From Clostridia bacterium (GTDB lineage Bacteria > Bacillota > Clostridia > UBA1212 > UBA1255): a DNA stretch of 64,000 nucleotides. Position numbers and translations under genes: made by a program. The stretch is from NCBI GenBank assembly GCA_017560765.1, contig JAFZEI010000031.1, forward strand, positions 1 to 64,000. Reading direction: 5' to 3'. Positions 25,564 to 32,908 of this stretch are shown here, piece by piece. Every line of letters starts with the position of its first letter. Within the stretch, counting starts at the first letter, position 1. The notes beneath the pieces were generated by a model that was not told where the DNA came from, did no database searches, and saw only the letters and a program-made list of their open reading frames with translations.

Positions 25564-26097
25564 TTGACTATGGAGAAAAAAATGTCAAAAACATCCAAGG
25601 CCATGAAAGTATTAGTAGTAATGGGAAGCGATTCCGATTACAATGTTATGAAAGATTGTTTGGCCACATTAAAAAAGTTTGAAATAGAATACGAGTGCGT
25701 GGTATGTTCGGCTCACAGAACACCTGAAAAATCTCGCGAATTAGCAAAGTCGGCAAAGAAAAACGGTTTTGCATGTATTATAGCAGCAGCAGGTAAAGCG
25801 GCACATTTGCCCGGAGTAATTGCAGCATATACAACAGTTCCGGTTATCGGTGTCCCGATTAAAAGTGATGCACTTGACGGAATGGATGCGCTTCTTGCCA
25901 TTGCGCAAATGCCTCCCGGTATACCGGTTGCAACAGTTGCAATAAACGGCAGTGTAAACGCAGCTGTTTTGGCAGCACAAATAATGGCAGTAAAGAGTAA
26001 AGCTTTACAGATAAAATTAAAAGATTACAAGCAGGAGCTTGAAGAAAAAGTAGAAAAGAAAAATGCACAGCTTCAGGAGGTAATAAAAAATGGCTAA
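25564..26097 (+). CDS. purE: N5-carboxyaminoimidazole ribonucleotide mutase PurE
   Basis: PurE interconverts N5-CAIR (or AIR + CO2 in class II) and CAIR in purine synthesis. The 177 residues show [38 protein letters not shown] and the [15 protein letters not shown] motif. A short charged C-terminal coil follows. No purK lies next to it. TTG 25564 sits 8 nt after AGGAG (25551-25555) and is taken as the start; ATG 25570 or 25582 are possible alternatives. It heads a five-gene operon ending with aroF and overlaps purM by 8 nt. Confidence 0.94.
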   Translation: MTMEKKMSKTSKAMKVLVVMGSDSDYNVMKDCLATLKKFEIEYECVVCSAHRTPEKSRELAKSAKKNGFACIIAAAGKAAHLPGVIAAYTTVPVIGVPIKSDALDGMDALLAIAQMPPGIPVATVAINGSVNAAVLAAQIMAVKSKALQIKLKDYKQELEEKVEKKNAQLQEVIKNG

Positions 26098-27133
26098 TTA
26101 TAAAGACGCAGGAGTAGACGTAGAGGCAGGTTACGAGGCGGTACGCCTTATGAAAGAACATGTAAACAAGACTTTCAGAAAAGAAGTTTTGACGGGATTA
26201 GGTGGCTTTGGTTCACTTTTTGAATTGGACCTTAGCAAATTTGAGCAACCTGTACTTATTTCAGGAACTGATGGTGTCGGTACAAAGCTTAAAATATCCT
26301 TCTTGACAGATAAGTATGATACAGTAGGTATAGACTGTGTTGCGATGTGCGTGAATGATATTGTTTGCAGCGGTGCAGAGCCATTGTTTTTCTTAGACTA
26401 CATAGCAGTAGGCAAGAATATTCCGGAGCGAGTTGCAACAATAGTAAAAGGTGTGGCTGACGGTTGTTTGCAGGCAGGCTGTTCGTTGGTTGGCGGTGAA
26501 ACTGCGGAAATGCCGGGCTTTTACAGCGTAGACGAATTTGATATAGCCGGTTTTGCAGTTGGAGCAGTTTCAAAGAACAAGATAATTAACGGTAGTGAGA
26601 TAAAACCGGGAGATGTGTTGATAGGACTTCCGTCTTCAGGTGTTCACAGTAATGGCTATTCTCTTGTAAGAAAAATTATTAATCCTTCAAAAGAGCGTTT
26701 GGGCGAATATGTTCAAAGTTTGGGATGCACAATGGGAGAGGAACTTCTTAAACCTACAAAAATATACGTAAAGACAGCGCTTGACCTTATTGAGAAATTC
26801 AAGATAAAGGGTATCGCACACATTACAGGCGGAGGATTCTTTGAGAATATTCCCAGAATGGGCAACGAAAATCTTCGCTACGTAATAGACAGAGGCAGTT
26901 GGCCGGTATTACCGATATTCAATACGTTGATGCAATTGGGTCATGTTGAGGAAATTGACATGTATAATACATTCAATATGGGTATAGGTATGGTTATGGC
27001 TGTCAATGCTAAAGATGCAGATGCGATAATAAATTATCTTGCTGAAAAAGGTGAGAATGCATACAAAATTGGTTTTGTTTCAGATAAATTGCCGGAAGAT
27101 GGCATGACAAGAGGTACTCTTACAGTACGATAA
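26090..27133 (+). CDS. purM: Phosphoribosylformylglycinamidine cyclo-ligase PurM
   Basis: PurM closes the imidazole ring (FGAM + ATP to AIR). The 347 residues show the typical [18 protein letters not shown] start, the [15 protein letters not shown] segment, [23 protein letters not shown], the glycine-rich [11 protein letters not shown], and [16 protein letters not shown]. The length is standard. Its ATG lies within the end of purE (8-nt overlap), with CAGGAGG just before it. Confidence 0.97.
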   Translation: MANYKDAGVDVEAGYEAVRLMKEHVNKTFRKEVLTGLGGFGSLFELDLSKFEQPVLISGTDGVGTKLKISFLTDKYDTVGIDCVAMCVNDIVCSGAEPLFFLDYIAVGKNIPERVATIVKGVADGCLQAGCSLVGGETAEMPGFYSVDEFDIAGFAVGAVSKNKIINGSEIKPGDVLIGLPSSGVHSNGYSLVRKIINPSKERLGEYVQSLGCTMGEELLKPTKIYVKTALDLIEKFKIKGIAHITGGGFFENIPRMGNENLRYVIDRGSWPVLPIFNTLMQLGHVEEIDMYNTFNMGIGMVMAVNAKDADAIINYLAEKGENAYKIGFVSDKLPEDGMTRGTLTVR

Positions 27134-27159
27134 GCTGTGATTATAACGGAGGAACGGAT

Positions 27160-27750
27160 ATGTTTCGAATCGGAGTTCTTGTTTCAGGCGGAGGTACAAA
27201 TCTGCAGGCAATTATTGACAGAATAGAGGATGGATACTTGAGTAATTGTGAAATTACATCGGTAGTATCAAGCAAAGAGGGAGTTTTTGCTTTAGAAAGA
27301 GCAAAAAAACATGGTATTTCGGCAAGGTGTATTGCAAGAAAAGCATATTCAAATACAGAGGAGTACAGCAGCGCATTGGCGGCTCATTTTGAACAGGAAA
27401 ATGTTGACTTGATTGTACTTGCCGGTTTTCTCACTGTTTTAAGCGAAAACTTCATTAAAAGATTTGAAAATAAAATTATTAACGTGCATCCATCGCTTAT
27501 TCCGTCTTTTTGCGGAAAGGGTTTTTATGGACTTATTCCTCATGAAGAAGCCTTAAAATACGGTGTCAAAGTGACAGGTGCGACAGTTCATTTTGTAAAT
27601 GGAGAAGTTGATGGCGGTAAGATAATTCTTCAAAAGGCTGTGTATGTTCAAGACGGTGATACGCCGGAAGTACTCCAGGCTAGAGTGATGAAGGAAGCAG
27701 AACATATAATTCTGCCTGAGGCAATCAAAAAATTAAGCATGGAAAAATAA
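27160..27750 (+). CDS. purN: Phosphoribosylglycinamide formyltransferase PurN
   Basis: PurN transfers a formyl group from 10-formyl-THF to GAR. The 196 residues show GVLVSGGGTNLQAIID, the catalytic region IINVHPSLIPSFCGKGFYG (Asn-His pair near 108-110), and GATVHFVNGEVDGGKIILQKAV with the catalytic Asp. AACGGAGGA precedes the ATG. It lies 26 nt after purM in the same operon. Confidence 0.96.
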   Translation: MFRIGVLVSGGGTNLQAIIDRIEDGYLSNCEITSVVSSKEGVFALERAKKHGISARCIARKAYSNTEEYSSALAAHFEQENVDLIVLAGFLTVLSENFIKRFENKIINVHPSLIPSFCGKGFYGLIPHEEALKYGVKVTGATVHFVNGEVDGGKIILQKAVYVQDGDTPEVLQARVMKEAEHIILPEAIKKLSMEK

Positions 27751-27780
27751 GTAGAAGGGCAAAAAGGAGATTCCTTAGTT

Positions 27781-29043
27781 ATGAAAATATTAGTAATCGG
27801 CGGCGGTGGTCGCGAACATGCAATAATAAAAAAGTTGGCAGAGAGTTCTAAAAAACCGGAGCTCTACTGTGCCCCCGGTAACGGTGGTATTTCAGAAGAT
27901 GCAACGTGTGTACCTTTTAAGGCAACAGATAAAGAATCTGCAGTAAAATTTGCCGTAGAGAATAAGATAGATATGGTAATGGTTGCGCCGGACGATCCGC
28001 TTAGTATAGGAATGGTGGATGATCTTGAAGCTGCCGGTGTGAGAGCTTTCGGACCTGTTGCCAAGGCGGCACAGATTGAGGCAAGTAAGGTCTTTTCAAA
28101 GGCACTTATGAAAAAATATAACATCCCAACGGCAGAATATGAAGTATTTGAAGATAGCGAGGCAGCAATAGAATATTTAAAGCGTCCTAAGCAACAGTAT
28201 CCTGCAGTTATTAAGGCTGATGGTCTTGCTTTAGGCAAAGGTGTTATTATAGCACCTGATTTTGATGCTGCATGTGAGGCAGTCAGAGGCATGTTAGATG
28301 GCGGAATGTTTGGCAAATCAGGCAGCAGAGTTGTTATAGAAGAATTTATGACAGGTCCGGAGGTAACAGTTCTTGCCTTTACAGATGGCAAAACAGTAAA
28401 ACCAATGGTTTCTTCTCAAGACCATAAAAGAGCTTTCGACGGAGATAAAGGACCGAATACCGGCGGTATGGGAGCTTTTTCACCAAGTATGAATTATACG
28501 GATGAAATTGCCGATGTATGCATGAAGACGATATTTAAGCCTACTGTTGATGCCTTGGCAGCTGAGGGTATAAAATATAAAGGAGTTATATATTTTGGTT
28601 TGATGCTTACACCAAACGGCCCTAAGGTTATAGAGTATAATTCTCGTTTCGGAGATCCTGAAACACAATGCGTTTTACCAAGGCTTGATACTGATTTAAT
28701 AGATATTTTTGATGCGGTAATTGATGAAAGACTCGAAGAAGTTGATATAAAATGGAAAAAAGAAGCAGCTTGCTGTGTTGTCATTGCTTCGGGAGGATAC
28801 CCTGTAAAATATCAGTCGGGGTATGAAATTTTAGGACTTGATGAGGCTTCAAAGACAGGTGTGACAGTATACCATGCAGGCACAAAGAAAGAAAACGATA
28901 AGTTTTATAATGCAGGCGGTAGAGTGCTCGGCATAACAGCGTTGGGCGAGACACTTTCCGAAGCCATAACAAAAGCTTATAACGGAGTAGAGAAAATATC
29001 ATGGACAGATTCTTTCTATAGAAAGGATATTGGAAGAAAATGA
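27781..29043 (+). CDS. purD: Phosphoribosylamine-glycine ligase PurD
   Basis: PurD joins phosphoribosylamine and glycine to GAR. The 420-residue ATP-grasp protein shows the N-terminal MKILVIGGGGREHAI, the ATP-grasp loop VIKADGLALGKGV, the SQDHKRAFDGDKGPNTGGMGAFSP signature (about 215-238), and EYNSRFGDPETQ. AAAGGAG precedes the ATG. Its stop overlaps the next gene by 4 nt (ATGA). Together with purE, purM and purN it covers four steps; purF, purC, purL and purH must lie elsewhere. Confidence 0.97.
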   Translation: MKILVIGGGGREHAIIKKLAESSKKPELYCAPGNGGISEDATCVPFKATDKESAVKFAVENKIDMVMVAPDDPLSIGMVDDLEAAGVRAFGPVAKAAQIEASKVFSKALMKKYNIPTAEYEVFEDSEAAIEYLKRPKQQYPAVIKADGLALGKGVIIAPDFDAACEAVRGMLDGGMFGKSGSRVVIEEFMTGPEVTVLAFTDGKTVKPMVSSQDHKRAFDGDKGPNTGGMGAFSPSMNYTDEIADVCMKTIFKPTVDALAAEGIKYKGVIYFGLMLTPNGPKVIEYNSRFGDPETQCVLPRLDTDLIDIFDAVIDERLEEVDIKWKKEAACCVVIASGGYPVKYQSGYEILGLDEASKTGVTVYHAGTKKENDKFYNAGGRVLGITALGETLSEAITKAYNGVEKISWTDSFYRKDIGRK

Positions 29044-30041
29044 TAATTTACGTCGATGAGCAGGCGGAACCAAAACAACTTGAAACATTAAAAGAATGGC
29101 TTAACGGTATTGGTGTGGAGGTACACAGTCTTAAAGGTGAGAACGGCACTATACTTGGACTTTTGGGAGAAACACAAAATGTAGATGTAGAGATGATTCA
29201 AAGTCTGGATTTTGTAAGAAAAGTTGTAAAAGTTAAGGAACCGTACAAAAGCTCTAATCGACAATTTCATCCTAACGATACAATTATAGAAATCGGAGAG
29301 GCTAAATTGGGTGGTGGGCATTTTGCTGCAATAGCCGGCCCTTGTTCCGTAGAGTCAACGGAGCAAATTTGCGGTATAGCAAAAGCAGTAAAAGAGGCAG
29401 GAGCCACAATGCTTCGCGGTGGAGCTTTTAAGCCAAGAACGTCTCCTTACTCATTTCAAGGGCTTCGCAGTAAAGGTATTGAGCTACTGTTACAAGCAAA
29501 ACAAATTACGGGAATGTCAATAGTTTCTGAAATAATGGATATTGCCAGCATTGATGTTTTTGAGCATGTGGATGTGATACAAATCGGTGCACGCAATATG
29601 CAGAATTTTGAGTTGCTTAAGGAACTGGGACGCACGGACAAAGTAATTTTGTTAAAGAGAGGGTTGGCAAATACTCTTAAAGAATTTTTGATGAGTGCTG
29701 AGTATATAATGGCAAGCGGTAACGAAAAAGTTATTTTGTGTGAGCGAGGCATCAGAACATTTGAAACTGCAACAAGGAATACATTGGATATTTCAGCGAT
29801 TCCAATGTTGAAAAAAATGTCTCATTTGCCTGTTATCGTTGACCCAAGCCATGCTGCGGGAAGAGCTGAGCTTGTAAGACCCCTTGCTTTGGCCGCTGTT
29901 GCAGCAGGAGCAGACGGAATTATGGTTGAGGTTCATAATGACCCTGAGCGTGCATTATGTGATGGTCCGCAATCAATAAAGCCTGATGATTTTAAGTCTC
30001 TTATGGGTGAAATCGAGAAAATACGTAGCGTGTTGTTTTAG
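29040..30041 (+). CDS. aroF: 3-deoxy-7-phosphoheptulonate synthase (type I-beta, with regulatory N-terminal domain)
   Basis: This enzyme condenses phosphoenolpyruvate and erythrose 4-phosphate, the first step of the shikimate pathway. The 333 residues have a ferredoxin-like N-terminal domain (about 1-70), typical of feedback-regulated I-beta enzymes, and a TIM barrel with AIAGPCSVES, GGAFKPRTSPYSFQG, QIGARNMQNF and LPVIVDPSHAAGR. It overlaps purD by 4 nt. Coupling of an aromatic-pathway gene to purine genes is unusual but links two pentose-phosphate-drawing pathways. A terminator follows inside the next, convergent gene. Confidence 0.96.
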   Translation: MIIYVDEQAEPKQLETLKEWLNGIGVEVHSLKGENGTILGLLGETQNVDVEMIQSLDFVRKVVKVKEPYKSSNRQFHPNDTIIEIGEAKLGGGHFAAIAGPCSVESTEQICGIAKAVKEAGATMLRGGAFKPRTSPYSFQGLRSKGIELLLQAKQITGMSIVSEIMDIASIDVFEHVDVIQIGARNMQNFELLKELGRTDKVILLKRGLANTLKEFLMSAEYIMASGNEKVILCERGIRTFETATRNTLDISAIPMLKKMSHLPVIVDPSHAAGRAELVRPLALAAVAAGADGIMVEVHNDPERALCDGPQSIKPDDFKSLMGEIEKIRSVLF

Positions 30042-30045
30042 ATAT

Positions 30046-30504
30046 TTAAAAGAAGTATTTTGTTATCATTGCATACAATGAGCCGAAAAGCAAAAACGGA
30101 GCAAAAGGAAGCGTTTTTGCATTCGGCTTTTTTAATATAAGTTTATATATTTTTAAAAGTATGGCAAAAAGCGCACAAAATAAGAATGATACACAAAGAG
30201 TAATTAAGGAGAGGCGAAAACCTAAAAATAAACCTGAAGCAGCAGATAATTTTAAGTCACCTGCCCCCATACTGTTATTAATAAAGAAGGGAATACCAAT
30301 AATAATTAGCGGAAGTAAAAAGCCGCTAAGTACGGAGAAAATATACACTTTGCCGGAATTCCATTGAAGAATTATTTTAAATAGTGATAAAATAAGCATT
30401 AATAAGCATATTTTGTTTGGTATGATTCTTTTGTAAATATCGGTTATAGCAGCTATTAAGAGTAGAAAAATGTATAAAAAGTCTAAAAGTACAAAAATAA
30501 ACAT
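30046..30504 (-). CDS. A24-family prepilin peptidase-like protein (no methyltransferase domain)
   Basis: The 152-residue, highly hydrophobic protein has about five membrane segments. It carries the two aspartates of type IV prepilin peptidases: one in AAITDIYKRIIPN (about residue 22) and one in MGAGDLKLSAASG (GxGD, about residue 80). The N-terminal methylase domain of full PilD/ComC enzymes is absent. Members cut leaders of pilin-like proteins at the inner membrane. No pilin, ATPase or secretion gene is near. The ATG at 30504 is chosen because minus-strand AAGGTGGT lies just upstream; the in-frame GTG at 30516 is part of that site. Confidence 0.85.
   Translation of the reverse strand: MFIFVLLDFLYIFLLLIAAITDIYKRIIPNKICLLMLILSLFKIILQWNSGKVYIFSVLSGFLLPLIIIGIPFFINNSMGAGDLKLSAASGLFLGFRLSLITLCVSFLFCALFAILLKIYKLILKKPNAKTLPFAPFLLFGSLYAMITKYFF
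30081..30133 (+). terminator. Terminator of the purE-aroF operon, inside the convergent A24 gene
   Basis: Plus strand: AGCCGAA (30081-30087) pairs with TTCGGCT (30122-30128), and GCAAAAACG (30090-30098) with CGTTTTTGC (30112-30120), then TTTTTT. It stands 40 nt after the aroF stop, within the last third of the A24 peptidase coding region on the other strand. Confidence 0.85.
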
Positions 30505-30566
30505 ATACAAAACCACCTTACGTATATAGAGTTGTTTTAGTATATCATACGAATAAAAAGAGAATG

Positions 30567-30580
30567 ATTTCCCGGGAAAT
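30567..30580. promoter_or_regulatory. Perfect 14-bp palindrome (candidate operator)
   Basis: ATTTCCCGGGAAAT is fully self-complementary with no spacer. It lies about 65 bp upstream of the A24 peptidase start (minus strand) and 36 bp upstream of the -35 of the first RNA unit. A dimeric repressor site is possible. Confidence 0.4.
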
Positions 30581-30615
30581 AAACAGAAAATTTATTAATA
30601 TTTCAAATAAAAAAT

Positions 30616-30644
30616 TTGACACTTATGGAAAGCAATGGTAAACT
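30616..30644 (+). promoter_or_regulatory. Promoter of RNA unit A
   Basis: TTGACA (30616-30621), 17-nt spacer, TAAACT (30639-30644). No ORF with a ribosome binding site follows before the terminator at 30723. Confidence 0.65.
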
Positions 30645-30650
30645 GAGATT

Positions 30651-30755
30651 GCAGAAGAAACAAGATGTTTTCTACTGCAGAGAGTTCTTTTTTTTCTATA
30701 CCTTTTCTAATATTTTTCAATTAACCCACAGCTATTGCTGTGGGTTGCTTGTTTT
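30651..30755 (+). ncRNA. Candidate small RNA A
   Basis: Predicted transcript of about 105 nt from the promoter at 30616-30644. It has a 5' hairpin (TGCAG...CTGCA with an inner AGAAAC/GTTTTCT stem, about 30650-30679), a long U/C-rich single-stranded part, and a terminator AACCCACAGC-TATT-GCTGTGGGTT followed by GCTTGTTTT (30723-30755). The 5' hairpin is followed 6 nt later by a run of eight T, which might itself end some transcripts. It does not match any RNA family I recognise. Confidence 0.45.
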
Positions 30756-30762
30756 AATCCGG

Positions 30763-30806
30763 AAAGTTGCGCATAAAATTCGCAAACGCGAAAGAAGTGT
30801 AACTTT
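30763..30806 (+). other. Nested hairpin between the two RNA units
   Basis: AAAGTTGCGC (30763-30772) pairs with GTGTAACTTT (30797-30806) over 10 bp including two G-U pairs. It encloses TTCGC-AAAC-GCGAA (30779-30792). TGTTTTAAC follows, so it could be a backup terminator for unit A or a separate element. Confidence 0.45.
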
Positions 30807-30873
30807 TGTTTTAACAAATTATATTTTTGTATCGAAAATGACATTTTTTTGGCTCCATTCGAAAAAAATTGTA

Positions 30874-30902
30874 TTGTATGATTTAAAAATATGTGATAGT
30901 AT
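30874..30902 (+). promoter_or_regulatory. Promoter of RNA unit B
   Basis: TTGTAT (30874-30879), 17-nt spacer, TAGTAT (30897-30902). Confidence 0.6.
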
Positions 30903-30908
30903 ATAAAA

Positions 30909-31013
30909 AGCGAGGAAGAAATAGTCAACAAGCAATGTTGATGTTTGTTAGTAAATCCTTTTCTAAAACTTTCTTTCTCATTTTGGGGCTGTAAAAAAAC
31001 AGCCCCTTTTTTA
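30909..31013 (+). ncRNA. Candidate structured small RNA B
   Basis: Predicted transcript of about 105 nt. GAGGAAGAAA (30912-30921) pairs with TTTCTTTCTC (30970-30979) to close a junction. Inside are the hairpin TCAACA-AGCAA-TGTTGA (30925-30941) and a weaker TTAG/CTAA stem (30948-30966). A strong terminator follows: GGGGCTG (30985-30991), CAGCCCC (31000-31006), then seven T. The next gene has its own consensus promoter starting 2 nt after the T-run, so this is an independent unit, not simply a leader. No known family recognised. Confidence 0.55.
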
Positions 31014-31014
31014 T

Positions 31015-31042
31015 TTGACATAAAACACCTAAAGTGTATAAT
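31015..31042 (+). promoter_or_regulatory. Consensus promoter of the GH99-like gene
   Basis: TTGACA (31015-31020), 16-nt spacer, TATAAT (31037-31042), 30 nt before ATG 31073. Confidence 0.8.
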
Positions 31043-31072
31043 GAATTAAACTTTCGTCAGGAGGATATATAT

Positions 31073-32830
31073 ATGGTTGTTAAAAAATATGCAGGACCTT
31101 ATTCTAAAAAAAATGGCTCATTTGCAGCGATAGATGATTTAGGAAGAGTTTTACCTTTGGATAATGATGTTACAAATATAAGAAACGATAGAAAAGTAGG
31201 TATTTTCTATTTTTTATGGATAGGAGAGCATGGCACCGGAGGGCCTTACGATATTAGTAAAATAGCAAAAGAACACCCGGAATCAGTAGAATCAGAAGAA
31301 AATTGGTATGCTTCGGGAGGCGGTTCAAGGGGAGAACATCACTTTTGGGGAAAGCCTCTTTTTGGTTACTATAAATCTTCTGACGAATGGGTTATGAGAA
31401 AGCATCTTCAGATGCTCACAGATGCAGGTGTTGATTTTATTGTATTTGATACAACAAACGGCCCTACGTATGATGAGCGAATGGCACAAATAATTGACGT
31501 TTGGTATGAATATTTAGAAAAAGGAGTAAATGTTCCCAAAATGTCCTTCTATACAAATACTGCATCCGGACAGACAATGGAGCATATATTTAAGAATTTG
31601 TACAAAAATGAGGAGTTGCACAAAAAATATCCACGGCTTGATGAATTGTGGTTTAAACATGACGATAAGCCTATGATAATAGGTCTTGAAGCTGAAGCAA
31701 GTCAAGAAATAAAAGAATATTTCACCTTCAAAGAATCAGTATGGCCAAATGCCGGCAGATGCGACAATGGCTTTCCGTGGATGGAATTTAATCGCTCGCT
31801 CAAACCGGAGTCTGTTTACGGCAGAGAAGGAAGGAAAGAAGTAATGAATGTTTCCGTTGCGCAACATTCCGACACGTGCAGATTTAGTGCAACAGCATGG
31901 TATGGCGGCAATGATATGACAAGGTCTTGGCATAACGGAGAAAATGATACAGCAGAAGATGCAATCCTATATGGCTACAATTTTGCGGAGCAATGGGAAT
32001 ATGCTATAGAGCAGGACCCTGAAATGGTATTTGTTACCGGATGGAATGAATGGGTGGCGCAAAGACAACCTGCAGGAATTATTAAGGATGAACCGATTTG
32101 GTTCGTGGATTGTGCCACATATAATTGCAGTCGTGATGTGGAACCGGCGGCAGAAGTTTTCGGAGATAATTATTATATGCAGCTTTGCAATTACATAAGA
32201 CGTTATAAGGGAACTTTGCCAAGAGTTTACGTAGGAGAGGAAAATACGATTGATATTAACGGCAGTTTTTCTCAATGGGACTCAGATAAAATAACTGCTG
32301 TATATACAGATTACAGTGGTGATACTGTTAAAAGGTGCGCAAAAGGTTTTGGCGAGCTTGAGTATGTAAACGATACAGGACGAAATGATTTTACTTGCCT
32401 CAAGGTTTGCAGAGATAGCAAAAATATTTACTTTTACGCAGAAACAGCAGAAGAAATTACACCTTCGACAGATGATAATTGGATGACACTTTTTATAAAA
32501 GCAGGAGAAGATAAAAAAGAATATAATTATGCCGTTAATTTAGAAAAGCCGGAAAAGACAGGAGCTGTTTTGTCCAAATCTCAAGAAAACGGTTTGTGGG
32601 AAAGAGCAGGCGAAGTTGCAATGAGAACGGAAAGCAACAAAATGATGTTGGCGATTCCGAGAGAAACATTGGGAATCGGCAGCAACCTTGTAGATTTGCA
32701 ATTTAAATGGGCAGATAATTATAAAAAAGGTGAAAAAGGACAAGTGGATGTTTACTCGTTTTATTGTGATGGTGACGCCGCACCTTATGGCAGAATGAAT
32801 TATGTTTATTCCGAAAAGACGCAGAATTAA
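31073..32830 (+). CDS. Putative GH99/GH71-like glycoside hydrolase with C-terminal CBM9-like domain
   Basis: The 585-residue product has a TIM-barrel-like region (about 35-370) with GIFYFLWIG, MRKHLQMLTDAGVDFIVFDTTNG and VFVTGWNEWVAQRQP. The WNEW motif and the layout resemble the GH99/WbsX and GH71 groups acting on mannan- or glucan-type glycans; the exact activity is not visible. Residues about 395-580 form a beta-sandwich (INGSFSQWDSDKI...DSKNIYFYAETAEEI...WMTLFIKAG) like CBM9/DOMON-type carbohydrate-binding domains. There is no signal peptide. ATG 31073 follows AGGAGG (31060-31065); an in-frame GTG at 31034 would include the -10 box and is rejected. Confidence 0.75.
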   Translation: MVVKKYAGPYSKKNGSFAAIDDLGRVLPLDNDVTNIRNDRKVGIFYFLWIGEHGTGGPYDISKIAKEHPESVESEENWYASGGGSRGEHHFWGKPLFGYYKSSDEWVMRKHLQMLTDAGVDFIVFDTTNGPTYDERMAQIIDVWYEYLEKGVNVPKMSFYTNTASGQTMEHIFKNLYKNEELHKKYPRLDELWFKHDDKPMIIGLEAEASQEIKEYFTFKESVWPNAGRCDNGFPWMEFNRSLKPESVYGREGRKEVMNVSVAQHSDTCRFSATAWYGGNDMTRSWHNGENDTAEDAILYGYNFAEQWEYAIEQDPEMVFVTGWNEWVAQRQPAGIIKDEPIWFVDCATYNCSRDVEPAAEVFGDNYYMQLCNYIRRYKGTLPRVYVGEENTIDINGSFSQWDSDKITAVYTDYSGDTVKRCAKGFGELEYVNDTGRNDFTCLKVCRDSKNIYFYAETAEEITPSTDDNWMTLFIKAGEDKKEYNYAVNLEKPEKTGAVLSKSQENGLWERAGEVAMRTESNKMMLAIPRETLGIGSNLVDLQFKWADNYKKGEKGQVDVYSFYCDGDAAPYGRMNYVYSEKTQN

Positions 32831-32846
32831 ATAATATTTAAATTCA

Positions 32847-32876
32847 TTGCTTAAAATAATATATTTGTGGTACAAT
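32847..32876 (+). promoter_or_regulatory. Probable promoter of the yugP-like gene
   Basis: TTGCTT (32847-32852), 18-nt spacer, TACAAT (32871-32876), 32 nt before ATG 32909. Confidence 0.55.
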
Positions 32877-32908
32877 AAGAGAAATAATTTTTCAGAGGTG
32901 CAAAGTGC

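Larger units (their letters stand above)
30505..31072. other. Gene-free region with tandem small-RNA-like units
   Basis: This 568-nt stretch has no convincing ORF. It holds a palindrome (30567-30580), two promoter-to-terminator units (30616-30755 and 30874-31013), a strong hairpin between them (30763-30806), and the consensus promoter of the next gene (31015-31042). The units are listed separately. Confidence 0.7.

Noticed and set aside
27864-28391. 175-codon minus-strand ORF inside purD
   Set aside because: Shadow of purD; Ser/Thr/Ala-rich composition typical of antisense reading.
30616-31013. Region considered as one large known RNA (RNase P RNA, tmRNA or 6S RNA)
   Set aside because: Lacks the conserved RNase P core sequences, tmRNA tRNA-like ends and the 6S open-promoter-like bubble; has two internal promoters and two terminators.
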